64,000 nucleotides of DNA from Roseiarcus sp035606915 (GCA_035606915.1 DATNDU010000034.1:20051-84050); one strand, 5' to 3'. Positions 46,801 to 56,249 are shown, counted from the first letter of the stretch. Numbers and translations are program-made. The notes: generated by a model not told the origin, from the letters alone.

Positions 46801-47152
46801 CGCCGGCGGAGGCGTGATCGGCTCGCCCGGGGCGGGATGGAGCTACCTTGGCGCTGGCGATTTCAACGGCGACGGCAAGGCCGATCTGCTGTTCGTCAAC
46901 GGCAGCGGCGTCTATTCGTCCTGGGACGTCAGTGGTTCGACGCTGATCGGCGGCGGCGTCATCGGCACGCCCGGCGCAGACCTCGTGTTCAAGGCGATCA
47001 CCGATCTCAACGGCAATCACCTGGACTCGATCCTGTTCTACGACACCGCGACCAGCGGCTATGTGAGTTGGCAGATGAACGATACCGCCGTCACGGCGGT
47101 CAACGCGCTCAGCTCTCCCGGCGCGGGCTGGACCTTTAAAGCGATGGCTTGA
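43835..47152 (+). CDS. large FG-GAP / beta-propeller repeat protein
   Basis: A 1105-residue repeat protein. Residues 1-~510 hold about 11 repeats of ~45-48 residues centred on LWVTDGT-AGT-type motifs (ELWVTDGTAAHT, LWITDGTSAGT, VWVSDGTLAGT). Residues ~525-1105 hold about 12 FG-GAP repeats with the calcium-loop motif DFNGDGKTDLLF and its variants. Both halves should fold as beta-propellers. There is no N-terminal signal peptide and no RTX motif, so export, if any, would use a C-terminal signal or another route. The start is a GTG at 43835 with GGAG upstream; the gene is monocistronic. An adhesin-like role is inferred. Confidence 0.85.
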   Translation: MPRLYYAAPNASGDYVIWVTDGTKAGTHNIFTGSQNFGAQSPNGFATLGDDGIFAAADPTGYVGVWVTKGTDGSTIELIFGEQGTSLLSPQQFSDVGAQVAFEARDSNNNEALWSTGPASGEAQILLEFDKPRYNFTSFGSFAIAADADVGGSAELWVTDGTAAHTSLFYSTASSADFDDNFNLVQLSDDALFEARDASGAIGLFAVYGAAGGYRELMNGMQGLYALQPSALTVAGARAFYSAYNSSGRMALWVTGATFGSTVQLLNTGSGAQADPTAITAVGSDVVFEAQSANGAKNLYWSAGTVATTRLVAAGLFSQNTAAPDFTAFGSRALFVAADSSGDLGLWITDGTSAGTQEIESGAQGTYSLWPSNFEVIGGRAFFLATDSSGKVGVWETNGSAAGTHELLSGAQGAYTLVPQTLTPFGPRLAFVGVDANKHYGVWVSDGTLAGTVEVLSLPFGTTGVAPYIVGVSGTDLIVAGHDATGALAEWSIDGAPADTVEIATTAPLAPSSAFTLPTHAPSDFNGDGNSDILFVSGAQSLDTWQVKRATLAGGGGLGAPGAGQSVVGTGDTTGQGYTSIFFSNVQTDVIAYWSLFGATISAGYVIGAPGGTWRVVGEGDFNGDGKTDLLFRDGAGKIAIWELSGAAIIGGGNVGNPGSAWTLVGTGDFNGDGKTDLLFENAAGQYATWLMNNSKIVGGATFAATGDGWTLAGIGDFYGNGTSDLLMHDVDTGAYAVDKIVDDAIVSSQQIGVPSDDFVVKAIGDYNGDGRSDILFQNIVTGQYWDWFMNGASILGAANYGAAGAQYSVVTQAPAAKPELPAVAYFEDASGVVHSWSLRGNASGAVGTVGQATADEVLIGAGDFYGDLQPDLLFESSTGVYSLWRTYDGDLVSQATIGTPASSLHFKGVGDFNGDGRSDLLFQSSTGDDVVWTMEGSKVVSQITLGNPGAGWSTLGAADFTGDGSSDLLLENISGQFMVEAVAGDKFVAGGGVIGSPGAGWSYLGAGDFNGDGKADLLFVNGSGVYSSWDVSGSTLIGGGVIGTPGADLVFKAITDLNGNHLDSILFYDTATSGYVSWQMNDTAVTAVNALSSPGAGWTFKAMA

Positions 47153-47162
47153 GCGCGCGCGC

Positions 47163-47765
47163 TCAGTCCTGCCCGGCAAGGCGCGCCGCGTAGCGCGCCA
47201 TTTGGTCAACTTCGAGATTGACGAGATCGCCGCGCCGCCGCTCTCCCCAGGTGGTGACGGCGAGCGTGTGTGGGATCAGCAGCACCTCGAATTCATCGCC
47301 CGCGACGACGTTGACTGTCAGCGACGTCCCGTCGAGCGCCACCGAGCCTTTGGCAGCGATGAAACGCGATAGCGCCGCCGGCGCGCGAAAGCGGAATTTC
47401 GCCATGCCCTCGAAATCGCCGCGCGCGACGATCTCCGCCACCCCGTCGACATGGCCGCTGACGAGATGGCCGCCGAGTTCATCGCCGATTTTCAACGGGC
47501 GTTCGAGGTTGAGGCGCGCCCCCGCAGCGAGGGCGCCAAAAGTGGTGACCGCCAGCGTCTCGGCGCCGACGTCGAAAGAAAGCCGCGAACCGCCGTTGCG
47601 CGCCGCGCGCGCCACCACCGTCAGGCAGACACCGGAATGGGCGATGGAGGCGCCGAGGGCGATGCCATCGGCATTGTAATGGCTATCGACCACCAAGCGC
47701 GCGATATCGCCGCGGCGCGACATCTCGACGACTTGGCCAACGTCGCTGATAATTCCCGTGAACAC
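47163..47765 (-). CDS. ribE: riboflavin synthase alpha chain
   Basis: A 200-residue riboflavin synthase that dismutates two lumazines to riboflavin. Two tandem lumazine-binding barrels are present: FTGIISDVGQV with HSGVCLTVV in the first, and GDELGGHLVSGHVDGVAEIV with LDGTSLTVNVV in the second. The start is a GTG at 47765, since the family begins at MFTGI; an upstream in-frame start adds a non-conserved stretch. No other riboflavin gene or FMN riboswitch is adjacent. It is followed after 10 bases by the convergent FG-GAP gene stop. Confidence 0.95.
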   Translation of the reverse strand: MFTGIISDVGQVVEMSRRGDIARLVVDSHYNADGIALGASIAHSGVCLTVVARAARNGGSRLSFDVGAETLAVTTFGALAAGARLNLERPLKIGDELGGHLVSGHVDGVAEIVARGDFEGMAKFRFRAPAALSRFIAAKGSVALDGTSLTVNVVAGDEFEVLLIPHTLAVTTWGERRRGDLVNLEVDQMARYAARLAGQD

Positions 47766-47819
47766 AGCGCGCTCCTCGCCGCTGGCGTCAAAACTCAAAC
47801 GGCGCGGCGATGCGGCGGC

Positions 47820-49262
47820 TCAGTCCGCGTTGGCGCGGGGCAGGCGGGTCGGGCGCAGCAGGAAGCTCGGCACATGATCGCCGAGGCCGATGACGGGGGC
47901 GTCGTCGTAATCCTCGCGATGCCGGCGCCGGGGCGCGGGCTCCGGGGCGGCCGGCGCTTTCGTGTCGGGTCTGCGGCTGCGCGGCGCAGGGCGCTCACGG
48001 CGTTCGCCATCCGCTCGCACACTCTCGCCATGCACGCTATTGCCGCGCGCGCTCTCGCCTCTTGAACTTTCGCCTCGCGCCTCGCGGCGTCCGCGGCTAC
48101 GCTCGGGCTTGGCCTCCGGCGCCTCTTCCTCCACGTCGGCGGAACCAGGCGCCCAATCGATCTTACGGGCGATCAGCTTCTCGATTTCGGCGATGTTCTT
48201 GGCGTCGAGACGGGTGGTCAGCGTCAAAGCGGCTCCGGCCTTCCCGGCGCGTCCGGTGCGGCCGATGCGATGGACGTAATCTTCCGCGTGATGCGGAGCG
48301 TCGTAATTGATGACGTGACTGACGTCGGGAATATCGAGCCCGCGCGCCGCGACGTCCGAGCAGATCAACAATTGCACGCCGCCGTTGCGGAACGATTCCA
48401 AGGCGGCCATGCGGGCGCGCTGATCCAGGTCGCCATGCAGCGCCCCGACCGAGAAGCCGTGCTTCTCAAGGCTGCGATAGACCACCTGCACGTCGCGCTT
48501 GCGGTTGCAGAAGATGAGGGCGTTCTTGAAGTTCTCGGCGCCGCGGATGACGCGGCGCAAGGCGGCGCGCTTCTCCTCCGGGCTGACGCCGGACTTCACC
48601 AGCGATTGGGTAATGGCGGCGGCAGTCGAGGCCGGTCGAGACACTTCGACCCGCACCGGGTTTTGCAGGAACTGCTCGGTAAGCCGGGTGATTTCCGGCG
48701 GCATCGTCGCCGAGAAGAACAGCGTCTGGCGCGTGAACGGCACCAGCTTGCAGACGCGCACGATATCCGGGATGAAGCCCATGTCGAGCATGCGATCGGC
48801 CTCGTCGATGACCAGGATCTCGATGCCGTTCAGCAGGATCTTGCCGCGGTCGGCGAAATCGAGCAGGCGGCCGGGGGTGGCGATCAGCACGTCGGCGCCG
48901 CGGGTGATCTTGGCTTCCTGGTCGCCGAAGGAGACGCCGCCAATCAGCAGCGCGACGTTAAGCTTGTGATGGACGCCATATCTAACGAAGGCTTCCTCGA
49001 CCTGGGCGGCGAGCTCGCGCGTCGGCTCCAGGATGAGCGTGCGCGGCATTCGGGCGCGGGCGCGGCCCTGCTCAAGGCGCGATAGCATCGGCAAAGTGAA
49101 AGCGGCGGTCTTACCGGTGCCGGTTTGGGCGATGCCAAGCACGTCTCGGCCGGCAAGGACGTAAGGAATGGCTTCCGCCTGGATCGGCGTCGGGGTTTCG
49201 TAGCCGGACGCGCGGACGGCTTCGAGCACTTTCTGGCTCAGGCCGAGTTCGTCAAAATTCAT
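47820..49262 (-). CDS. RhlE-type DEAD-box RNA helicase
   Basis: A 480-residue ATP-dependent RNA helicase. All core motifs are visible: the Q motif (YETPTPIQAEAIP), AQTGTGKTAAF, PTRELAAQ, the DEAD box in VIDEADRMLD, SAT in FFSATMPPE, and the domain-2 motifs CSDVAARGLDIP and HRIGRTGRAG. After residue ~380 comes an arginine- and serine-rich tail (SRGRREARGESSRGESARGN), probably an RNA-binding extension. The family is involved in rRNA maturation and cold adaptation. It is in the same direction as ribE with a 54-base gap. Confidence 0.93.
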   Translation of the reverse strand: MNFDELGLSQKVLEAVRASGYETPTPIQAEAIPYVLAGRDVLGIAQTGTGKTAAFTLPMLSRLEQGRARARMPRTLILEPTRELAAQVEEAFVRYGVHHKLNVALLIGGVSFGDQEAKITRGADVLIATPGRLLDFADRGKILLNGIEILVIDEADRMLDMGFIPDIVRVCKLVPFTRQTLFFSATMPPEITRLTEQFLQNPVRVEVSRPASTAAAITQSLVKSGVSPEEKRAALRRVIRGAENFKNALIFCNRKRDVQVVYRSLEKHGFSVGALHGDLDQRARMAALESFRNGGVQLLICSDVAARGLDIPDVSHVINYDAPHHAEDYVHRIGRTGRAGKAGAALTLTTRLDAKNIAEIEKLIARKIDWAPGSADVEEEAPEAKPERSRGRREARGESSRGESARGNSVHGESVRADGERRERPAPRSRRPDTKAPAAPEPAPRRRHREDYDDAPVIGLGDHVPSFLLRPTRLPRANAD

Positions 49263-49508
49263 CAGGTCTCACATCATCGGGGAGTGTCGCGCCGGCCCCA
49301 TTTTGGCTTTCTTCGGCCGGGGCGTGGCGCTTGCATCTGCGGGGTCGCGGGCATCACGGCCTCACGACGGTTTCCACCGCCTGCAACGCGCATATAGGAT
49401 AAAGTCGCCCGAAGTCAATGGAATAATCGGCCGGCGCATTGCTGCGCGCAAGATCGGCGCAGCGAGAGGCGTCAATCTTGGCGTTATTGTTAACGCTTTG
49501 AAGGCGCT

Positions 49509-50059
49509 TCACACCTTGTCCGCGGCGCCGTGCGCGGGCGCCGGCCCTGGGCCTATCGACAAGCGCTGAAAGCCCTTACCGACCACAGGCTTGCGCGCCG
49601 AAATGATGCGCGAATTGACGCCGTGCCAGCCGATCTCGCCCGACAGCCGGCCCCATTCGATCTTCGGGCAGCGGTTCATCACCACTTCGATGCCGCGCGC
49701 GCGCGCCCGCTCGGCGGCGGCGGCGTCCTCGACGCCGAGTTGCATCCAGATTACCCGCGGCAGCGGGTCAAGCTTTAGCGCCTCGTCGACAATGCCGCCG
49801 GCATATTCGGAGCTGCGGAAGATCTCGACCATGTCGATCGGGCCCGGCGCTGCGGCGAGCGAGGCGTAAGCCATCGCCCCGTGAACGGCCTTGCCCGCCA
49901 GACCCGGATTGATCGGCAGCATGCGGTAGTCGCGCCCGATCAGATATTTCAATACGATGTAGGAGGGCCTTGCCGGGTTGGCTGAGGCGCCGACGAGCGC
50001 AATCGACTTCACGCCGGTGAGGATGCGGCGGATGTCGGCGTCGGAATAAGTTTCGCGGC

Positions 50060-50063
<4 letters not shown>
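49509..50063 (-). CDS. CoA-binding protein
   Basis: A 184-residue protein with a CoA-binding (Rossmann-type) domain as in the first domain of succinyl-CoA synthetases. It shows SIALVGASANPARPSYIVLKYLIG, then PINPG and the later VWMQLGVED motif. Free-standing proteins of this family (YccU-type) are common and poorly understood. The C-terminal ~30 residues are a non-conserved extension. The ATG at 50063 overlaps the stop of the enoyl-CoA hydratase gene by 4 bases, so both are in one operon. Confidence 0.88.
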
Positions 50064-50857
<794 letters not shown>

Positions 50858-50933
50858 CTGGCGCGGCTCCGGGCTCGGTGAGACTTACATAGTCGGTGCA
50901 GTCGATTGAGCCAACTGCGCGGGGTCGGGACGG

Positions 50934-52157
50934 TCAAGGTGCGATCTCGGGCGTATGAATGTGCTCCGGCCGCACGCCGAGCCCGACCAGTCGGGCGGGG
51001 ATGCGCCGCAGGATCGGAAAGGCGTTGAACAGCTTGAACAGCGCCGGCGCCTTCATCTGCCCCTGGCTTTTCAGCACCCCGCTGATGAGCCGATTCTGGA
51101 TGAACAATTGCCCGCGTTGCGTAAGTTTGACCGCGAACTCGCGACGCGCTTGGATGGCTTGCAAATCCGCGTCCGACGTCGTGCCGGCGCGCAACGGCGC
51201 GGCGAGCTGGTTGGCGGCGGCGACGGCGTCCTGCACCGCCACATTGACGCCGACGCCGCCAACCGGCGACATCGCGTGCGCGGCGTCGCCGATGGCGAGA
51301 AACCCCGGCCGCCACCAGCGCCGCAGCCGGTCGATCTGCACGCTCAGCAGCTTGATGTCGCTCCAATCGCTGATTTCCTCGATGCGCTTGCCCAGGAACG
51401 GCGACAAAGCGAGAATGTTGGCGCGAAAGGCCGGCAAGCCCTCGGCCCGCACATGCTCCATGCCATCTTTGGCGATGATGTAAGCGCATTGCCAATAATC
51501 GCCGCGATCAAGCATAACCATCAACCGCCCGGCTTCGATATGGCCGAAGGTCTCGAGGCCGTCTCCTGGCAGGCGGGAGAGGCGAAACCAAAGCACGTCC
51601 ATCGGCGAGCCAAAGACGTCGCCTTGCAGGCCGGATTTGTCGCGCAAGGTGGAGTGGCGGCCGTCGCAGGCAACGACGAGGTCGGCGCGGATGGTCAGCG
51701 GCCCCTGCGGCGTCGTCGCCGCGACGCCGACGATGCGGCCGCCTTCCTCGATGACGTCAACGGCTTCGGCCTTCATGCGCAGATCGAAGCTTGGGAAGCG
51801 ACGCGCCTGCGCGGCGAGGAAATTGAGGAAATCCCACTGCGGCATCAAAGCGATGAATTTGCAGTGGGTCGGCAGATGGCGGAAATCGGCGACGCTGACG
51901 CGATCGGCGCCGATGAGCGCGCTGAGCGTTTCAATCTTCTGATGCGGGACTTTCAGGAACGCATCTATAAGCCTAAGCTCGCTCATCAATTCCATTGTCG
52001 AGGGATGCACGGTATCCCCGCGGAAATCGCGGAAGAAGTCGGCGTGCTTCTCCAGCACGACGACGCGCACGCCGGCGCGGGCGAGCAGGAAGCCTAGCAT
52101 CACTCCCGCCGGGCCGCCGCCGGCGATGCAGCATTGCGTTGCGACGGTCTCGCTCAT
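50934..52157 (-). CDS. FAD-dependent aromatic-ring-type monooxygenase
   Basis: A 407-residue flavoprotein of the PheA/UbiH-like group. The FAD-binding dinucleotide motif CCIAGGGPAGVMLGFLLARAG is at the N-terminus with the acidic end of the strand (VVVLEKH), the DG motif appears as VVACDGRHSTLRDKSG, and the second FAD motif is FLAIGDAAHAMSPVGGVGVN. The N-terminal RGDTVHPSTMELM region is conserved in this subgroup. The ATG at 52157 fits the family start. It likely hydroxylates an aromatic or quinone-type substrate; the exact substrate is unknown. Confidence 0.88.
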   Translation of the reverse strand: MSETVATQCCIAGGGPAGVMLGFLLARAGVRVVVLEKHADFFRDFRGDTVHPSTMELMSELRLIDAFLKVPHQKIETLSALIGADRVSVADFRHLPTHCKFIALMPQWDFLNFLAAQARRFPSFDLRMKAEAVDVIEEGGRIVGVAATTPQGPLTIRADLVVACDGRHSTLRDKSGLQGDVFGSPMDVLWFRLSRLPGDGLETFGHIEAGRLMVMLDRGDYWQCAYIIAKDGMEHVRAEGLPAFRANILALSPFLGKRIEEISDWSDIKLLSVQIDRLRRWWRPGFLAIGDAAHAMSPVGGVGVNVAVQDAVAAANQLAAPLRAGTTSDADLQAIQARREFAVKLTQRGQLFIQNRLISGVLKSQGQMKAPALFKLFNAFPILRRIPARLVGLGVRPEHIHTPEIAP

Positions 52158-52375
52158 TGGCGCTCTCTCCTCGGCATTCGCCCATGGGATGTTTAGCGGC
52201 GCCGCACGTCTGCACGATAGCCTCGTGCGCACATTTTCTCGCTCGGCGTCGCGAGAGCGGACGGCGCGCCGGGCGCACAGTGAAGCCTGCGCGCCTTCGT
52301 CTGAAGGGGAGGGCGCGGCCATTGCCGACGACCCGCGCGGCGGCTATCGAGGCGGCGCCGCCTGATGGGTTCCCG

Positions 52376-52804
52376 ATGCCGCCGCCGCTGTCGTCCGATG
52401 AGCTACGCGCCTTTCTGGCGCGCGAATTCCCGCAAATCCACGACGATTTCGTTGTCGAGGACGTAGCGCCGATGCGCTCGCTCATGCGGCTGGTGTTTCG
52501 CGATCGCCATCTGCGCCCGGGCGGCACGATCTCGGGACCGGCGATGTTCGGCCTCGCCGACGTCTCGCTCTATGCCGCCATCCTGGGCAGTCTTGGCCCG
52601 GTGGCGCTCGCCGTCACCACCAATCTCAACATCAACTTCATCCGCAGGCCGGAGCCGGTCGATCTCCTCGGCGAGGCGCGGCTGCTCAAGCTCGGCAGGC
52701 GGCTTGCGGTCGGCGAAGTGTCGATCATCTCGACGGCGAACGGCGAATTGGTCGCGCACGCCGTCGGCACCTATTCGGTCCCGCCAAGAGACACGGTATT
52801 CTGA
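52376..52804 (+). CDS. PaaI-type hotdog-fold thioesterase
   Basis: A 142-residue thioesterase of the PaaI/hotdog family. The central hotdog helix region is GGTISGPAMFGLADVSLYAAI, in which the aspartate near residue 62 is the likely catalytic acid, followed by the strands AVTTNLNINFIRRPEP and LLGEARLLKLGRRLAVGEVSI. The ATG at 52376 has no strong ribosome binding site. It is divergent from the FAD monooxygenase, with 218 bases between. Confidence 0.85.
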   Translation: MPPPLSSDELRAFLAREFPQIHDDFVVEDVAPMRSLMRLVFRDRHLRPGGTISGPAMFGLADVSLYAAILGSLGPVALAVTTNLNINFIRRPEPVDLLGEARLLKLGRRLAVGEVSIISTANGELVAHAVGTYSVPPRDTVF

Positions 52805-52899
52805 TGCGGTATTCCGATACCGTATCGAAAAAAGCCCCGCAAATCGGCGGTTCTCCCGTTGACGAGACGCGCGTTCGCCTGTAGGAGCGCCGCACAACG

Positions 52900-52917
52900 G
52901 CCCGCCCCAAGGCGGGC
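52900..52917 (+). promoter_or_regulatory. leader hairpin before rplM
   Basis: GCCCGCC and GGCGGGC form a perfect 7-bp stem with a CCAA loop, 40 bases before the rplM start. A second hairpin (CGGTAT/ATACCG, 52807-52822) lies further upstream, just after the thioesterase stop. Ribosomal-protein leaders often carry regulatory stems; no specific family is claimed. Confidence 0.4.
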
Positions 52918-52957
52918 TTCGTAGTTTGGAAATCGTCCCTTAAGTTCGGAAAACGCA

Positions 52958-53428
52958 ATGTTCGGGCACACCCATTCGACCAAGACGGCCGATATCGAGA
53001 AGAAATGGGTCGTCGTCGACGCCAAGGGGCTCGTCGTCGGCCGGCTTGCCTCGCTGGTGGCGATGCGGCTGCGCGGCAAGCACAAGCCGTCGTTCACGGC
53101 GCATATGGACGACGGCGACTGTGTCGTGATCGTCAACGCCGACAAGGTCGTGCTCACCGGCCGCAAGCGCGAGCAGAAGATCTATTATCACCACACCGGC
53201 TATATCGGCGGCATCAAAGAGCGCTCCGCCAAGGCGATCCTCGATGGCAAATTTCCCGAGCGCGTGGTGGAGAAGGCGGTTGAGCGCATGTTGCCGCGCG
53301 GGCCGCTCGGCCGCAAGCAGCTTGGCCATCTGCACGTCTACAAGGGGCCGGACCATCCGCACGCCGCCCAGCAGCCCGCGAACCTCGACATCGCCGGCCT
53401 CAACCGCAAGAACAGCCGGAGCGCCTGA
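52958..53428 (+). CDS. rplM: 50S ribosomal protein L13
   Basis: A 156-residue ribosomal protein L13, one of the early assembly proteins of the large subunit. It shows KKWVVVDAKGLVVGRLASLVA, the signature HTGYIGGIKERSA and MLPRGPLGRKQLGHLHVYKG. The order rplM-rpsI with a 2-base gap is the universal operon arrangement. Confidence 0.97.
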   Translation: MFGHTHSTKTADIEKKWVVVDAKGLVVGRLASLVAMRLRGKHKPSFTAHMDDGDCVVIVNADKVVLTGRKREQKIYYHHTGYIGGIKERSAKAILDGKFPERVVEKAVERMLPRGPLGRKQLGHLHVYKGPDHPHAAQQPANLDIAGLNRKNSRSA

Positions 53429-53430
53429 AC

Positions 53431-53913
53431 ATGGCCGAGACTCTTTCCTCTCTCGCCGATCTCGCCGGCTCGGCGGTCGCCAGCGACGCCGCCGAAGCCC
53501 CGGTGCATGTGCAGAAGCTCGATGCCTACGGCCGCGCTTACGCCACCGGCAAGCGCAAGAACGCCATCGCCCGCGTCTGGATCAAGCCCGGCAAGGGCGA
53601 AACGACGGTCAACGGCAAGGCGCTCGACGTCTACTTCGCCCGTCCCGTGCTGCGCATGATCCTCAATCAGCCGCTCGTAATCGCCAACCGCACGACGCAG
53701 TACGACGTGATTGTGACGGTCGCCGGCGGCGGCCTCTCGGGGCAGGCCGGCGCGGTGCGCCATGGATTAGCCAAGGCGCTCACCTATTATGAGCCGGAGT
53801 TGCGCACGCCGCTGAAGAGGGAAGGGTTCTTGACCCGCGACTCGCGCGTCGTCGAGCGCAAGAAGTACGGCCACAAAAAGGCCCGCCGCAGCTTCCAGTT
53901 CTCGAAGCGCTGA
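53431..53913 (+). CDS. rpsI: 30S ribosomal protein S9
   Basis: A 160-residue ribosomal protein S9 with an alphaproteobacterial N-terminal extension of ~35 residues (SSLADLAGSAVASDAAEAP). The core is ATGKRKNAIARVWIKPGKGE and the C-terminal tail KYGHKKARRSFQFSKR, whose basic end reaches the P-site tRNA. It follows rplM by 2 bases and is ended by a strong terminator. Confidence 0.97.
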   Translation: MAETLSSLADLAGSAVASDAAEAPVHVQKLDAYGRAYATGKRKNAIARVWIKPGKGETTVNGKALDVYFARPVLRMILNQPLVIANRTTQYDVIVTVAGGGLSGQAGAVRHGLAKALTYYEPELRTPLKREGFLTRDSRVVERKKYGHKKARRSFQFSKR

Positions 53914-53936
53914 GCGCTTCCGGAGCCAAGCGTTGC

Positions 53937-53964
53937 AAGGGCGGCTTCGGCCGCCCTTATTTTT
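53937..53964 (+). terminator. intrinsic terminator of rplM-rpsI
   Basis: AAGGGCGGC and GCCGCCCTT form a 9-bp stem around a TTCG tetraloop, followed by TATTTTTT. This ends the rplM-rpsI operon before argC. Confidence 0.92.
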
Positions 53965-53998
53965 TGCGATCCAGTCTGTTGGGATTAAGGAGGCGCAG

Positions 53999-54907
53999 GT
54001 GACGACGAAAATCTTCATCGACGGCGAGGCCGGCACCACAGGCCTGCAAATCCGCGACAAGCTGGCGGGGCGCGACGGCCTGGAGTTGGTTAGCCTGCCG
54101 GCGGAACTGCGCAAGGACCCGCAAGCCAAGCGCGAACTGTTGGCGGACGTCGACCTCACCATTCTCTGCCTGCCCGACGAGGCGGCGAAAGAGGCGGCGC
54201 GGCTCATCGCCGAAATGGGCGCGCGGGCGCCGCGCGTCATTGACGCTTCCAGCGCGCATCGGGTAGCGCCGGGCTGGGTTTATGGCTTCCCCGAGATGGT
54301 CGCCGGTCAGGCCGAGCGCATCCGCTCCGCCGCGAAGGTGAGCAATCCCGGCTGCCACGCCACTGGCGCCATCGCGCTGCTGCGGCCGCTGACCGAGGCG
54401 GGCCTGCTGCCGAACGACCTGCCGGTCTCGATCGGCTCGATCAGCGGCTATTCCGGCGGCGGCAAGAGCATGATCGAGGCCTATGAGAGCGGCCGCGCGC
54501 CGGCGTTCGAACTTTACGGGCTTGGCCTCGAACACAAGCATATGCCCGAGATCTGCGAATATTCCGGCCTGACGCGGCGGCCGATCTTCGTGCCCTCGGT
54601 GGCCAATTTTCGTCAGGGCATGCTGGTCAGCATCGCCCTCGCGCTCGATGCGCTTCCGAAACGCCCGAGCGGCGCCGATCTCAGGGTGGCGCTAAAGGCG
54701 TATTATGGCGACGGCTATGTGCGCGTCGTGACGGATGCGGCGGCGCGCCTGGAGGCCGAATCGCTCAATGGCACCAACGAACTGGAAATCCACGTTATCG
54801 CCAATGAGGCGCGCCGGCAGGCGGTGCTGGTCGCCAAGTTCGACAACCTCGGCAAGGGGGCTTCGGGCGCTGCTGTGCAAAACCTCGAACTCATGCTTGG
54901 AAGTTAG
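53999..54907 (+). CDS. argC: N-acetyl-gamma-glutamyl-phosphate reductase
   Basis: A 302-residue ArgC of the shorter type 2 class, reducing N-acetylglutamyl phosphate to the semialdehyde in arginine synthesis. The NADP-binding start is IFIDGEAGTTGLQIRDKL, and the catalytic cysteine is in VSNPGCHATGAIALLRP. The later GLEHKHMPEI holds the conserved histidine. The start is a GTG at 53999 with AAGGAGGCGCAG upstream, and it matches the family N-terminus. The last 17 bases overlap the end of the convergent small membrane-protein gene. Confidence 0.95.
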   Translation: MTTKIFIDGEAGTTGLQIRDKLAGRDGLELVSLPAELRKDPQAKRELLADVDLTILCLPDEAAKEAARLIAEMGARAPRVIDASSAHRVAPGWVYGFPEMVAGQAERIRSAAKVSNPGCHATGAIALLRPLTEAGLLPNDLPVSIGSISGYSGGGKSMIEAYESGRAPAFELYGLGLEHKHMPEICEYSGLTRRPIFVPSVANFRQGMLVSIALALDALPKRPSGADLRVALKAYYGDGYVRVVTDAAARLEAESLNGTNELEIHVIANEARRQAVLVAKFDNLGKGASGAAVQNLELMLGS

Positions 54908-55196
54908 GGCGGCGAAGCAGACGCCAAACGAGGCGCAACAGCGCCTCAACCAACGCGCCGACGAGATAGGCAAGCGTGACGTCGAACAGCGACGCTGCGG
55001 CAAGCTGCAACGGCGCATCCGGCGAGAAGTTCGATTCGCCGACGAGCCGCAGCATGGTCCAATTATACGGCAGGGCGGCGAGGAACAGCCATTGCCCGTC
55101 GAGCCAGTTCGCGCCAGGGCGCACCGATATCTCATAGGCGATCGCGAACGCGGCCGCGACGCACAGGGCGGCGACCAAACCGAGAATTGACTTCAT
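54891..55196 (-). CDS. small membrane protein of unknown function
   Basis: A 101-residue protein with an N-terminal hydrophobic segment (residues ~3-23), a central WLFLAALPYNWTMLRL segment, a further span (LFDVTLAYLVGALVEALLRL) and an arginine-rich end (WRLLRRPNF). No family was recognised. The ATG at 55196 fits a normal membrane-protein start. Its stop overlaps the end of argC by 17 bases on the opposite strand. Confidence 0.6.
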   Translation of the reverse strand: MKSILGLVAALCVAAAFAIAYEISVRPGANWLDGQWLFLAALPYNWTMLRLVGESNFSPDAPLQLAAASLFDVTLAYLVGALVEALLRLVWRLLRRPNFQA

Positions 55197-55617
55197 GCCG
55201 GCATCCAGCCCGCATCCGGGCGTCAGCGCAAGTCCGAATGCGGAGTTGCGCCGGGAGGGAGGCGCGGTGTCGCGGAAGTTTGGCGAGAAAGCGCGTCTAA
55301 CTGTTGCGTTCAAAGCAATCCGGTTTGAACATTAACGAAAAGACACAAGTCGTCGGACAGGCCGGTGGGTCGGAGGGGCGCGTGAATCGTTGCGGGTCGG
55401 AGGATTGACTTTGGCGCTAACTGGAATTTTACGTGGCCGGCGCTTTCTGCTCTTGACCTTTCGCAAGCAATTATGTTTGTTAACGCGAGAACGCGCTGCC
55501 GCGCCGGAAACACGTAGAGGTTTTGCGCGTTGGCAGCCCTCATCGGGAATTGAAGCCCAATCGTCCTACCCTGCCGGTCATTAGTTCCGGGCGCCCCCAA
55601 CAAGAAAAGTTTTGAGT
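55197..55617. other. 421-base intergenic region
   Basis: No gene is seen. It contains a TTCAAA/TTTGAA inverted repeat at 55309-55329 and, nearer the NYN gene, an AT-richer stretch around 55450-55490 with a TTGACC that could be a -35 element. It serves as the divergent upstream region of both neighbours. Confidence 0.5.
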
Positions 55618-56229
55618 ATGTCCGACCCCGAACGAATAGCGCTTTTCATTGACGGCGCTAACCTTTACGCTAGTGCAAAGTCTCTCGGTTTCGACATCGA
55701 CTATAAACGGCTCCTGAAAGAGTTTCACGCGAAAGGCCGTCTGATTCGCGCGTTTTACTATACGGCTCTCGTGGACGATCAGGAGTATTCGTCGATTCGC
55801 CCGCTGGTCGATTGGCTCGATTACAACGGCTATTCCGTCGTGACGAAGCCGACGAAAGAATTCGTCGATTCGACGGGTCGGCGCAAGGTTAAAGGCAACA
55901 TGGACATCGAACTGGCCGTCACCGCGATGGAGATGGCTAATTACATCGACAGCATGGTGCTATTCTCCGGCGATGGCGATTTTCGGTCGCTGGTCGAGGC
56001 GGTGCAGCGCAAGGGCGTGCGCGTGTCTGTGGTGTCAACCGTATCGACGCAGCCAGCAATGGTGGCGGACGAGTTGCGCCGTCAGGCTGACGAATTCATC
56101 GATCTGGTGACGCTGATGCCGCGAATTGGCCGCGATCCTAGCGAACGCGCCGCGCGCCTCAGCCGCGCGGCGCACGCTTACGGCCACGTGGCGAGCGGGG
56201 CGACGAGCGAAGAGGCGATCCGGGAATAG
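55618..56229 (+). CDS. NYN-domain (LabA-like) protein
   Basis: A 203-residue protein with a NYN (PIN-like) nuclease domain over residues ~6-165. Acidic residues expected to bind the metal are in ALFIDGANLY, NMDIELAVTAME and LFSGDGDFRSLVEAV. The family (LabA/DUF88) includes putative RNases, but few have been tested. The start is the ATG at 55618; an in-frame TTG lies two codons upstream. It precedes the uracil-DNA glycosylase gene by 20 bases. Confidence 0.9.
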   Translation: MSDPERIALFIDGANLYASAKSLGFDIDYKRLLKEFHAKGRLIRAFYYTALVDDQEYSSIRPLVDWLDYNGYSVVTKPTKEFVDSTGRRKVKGNMDIELAVTAMEMANYIDSMVLFSGDGDFRSLVEAVQRKGVRVSVVSTVSTQPAMVADELRRQADEFIDLVTLMPRIGRDPSERAARLSRAAHAYGHVASGATSEEAIRE

Positions 56230-56249
56230 CACGCCGACGCAGGTGCGCT

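Noticed and set aside
47766..47819. FMN riboswitch before ribE
   Set aside because: Only 54 bases separate ribE from the upstream gene and none of the riboswitch core is present.
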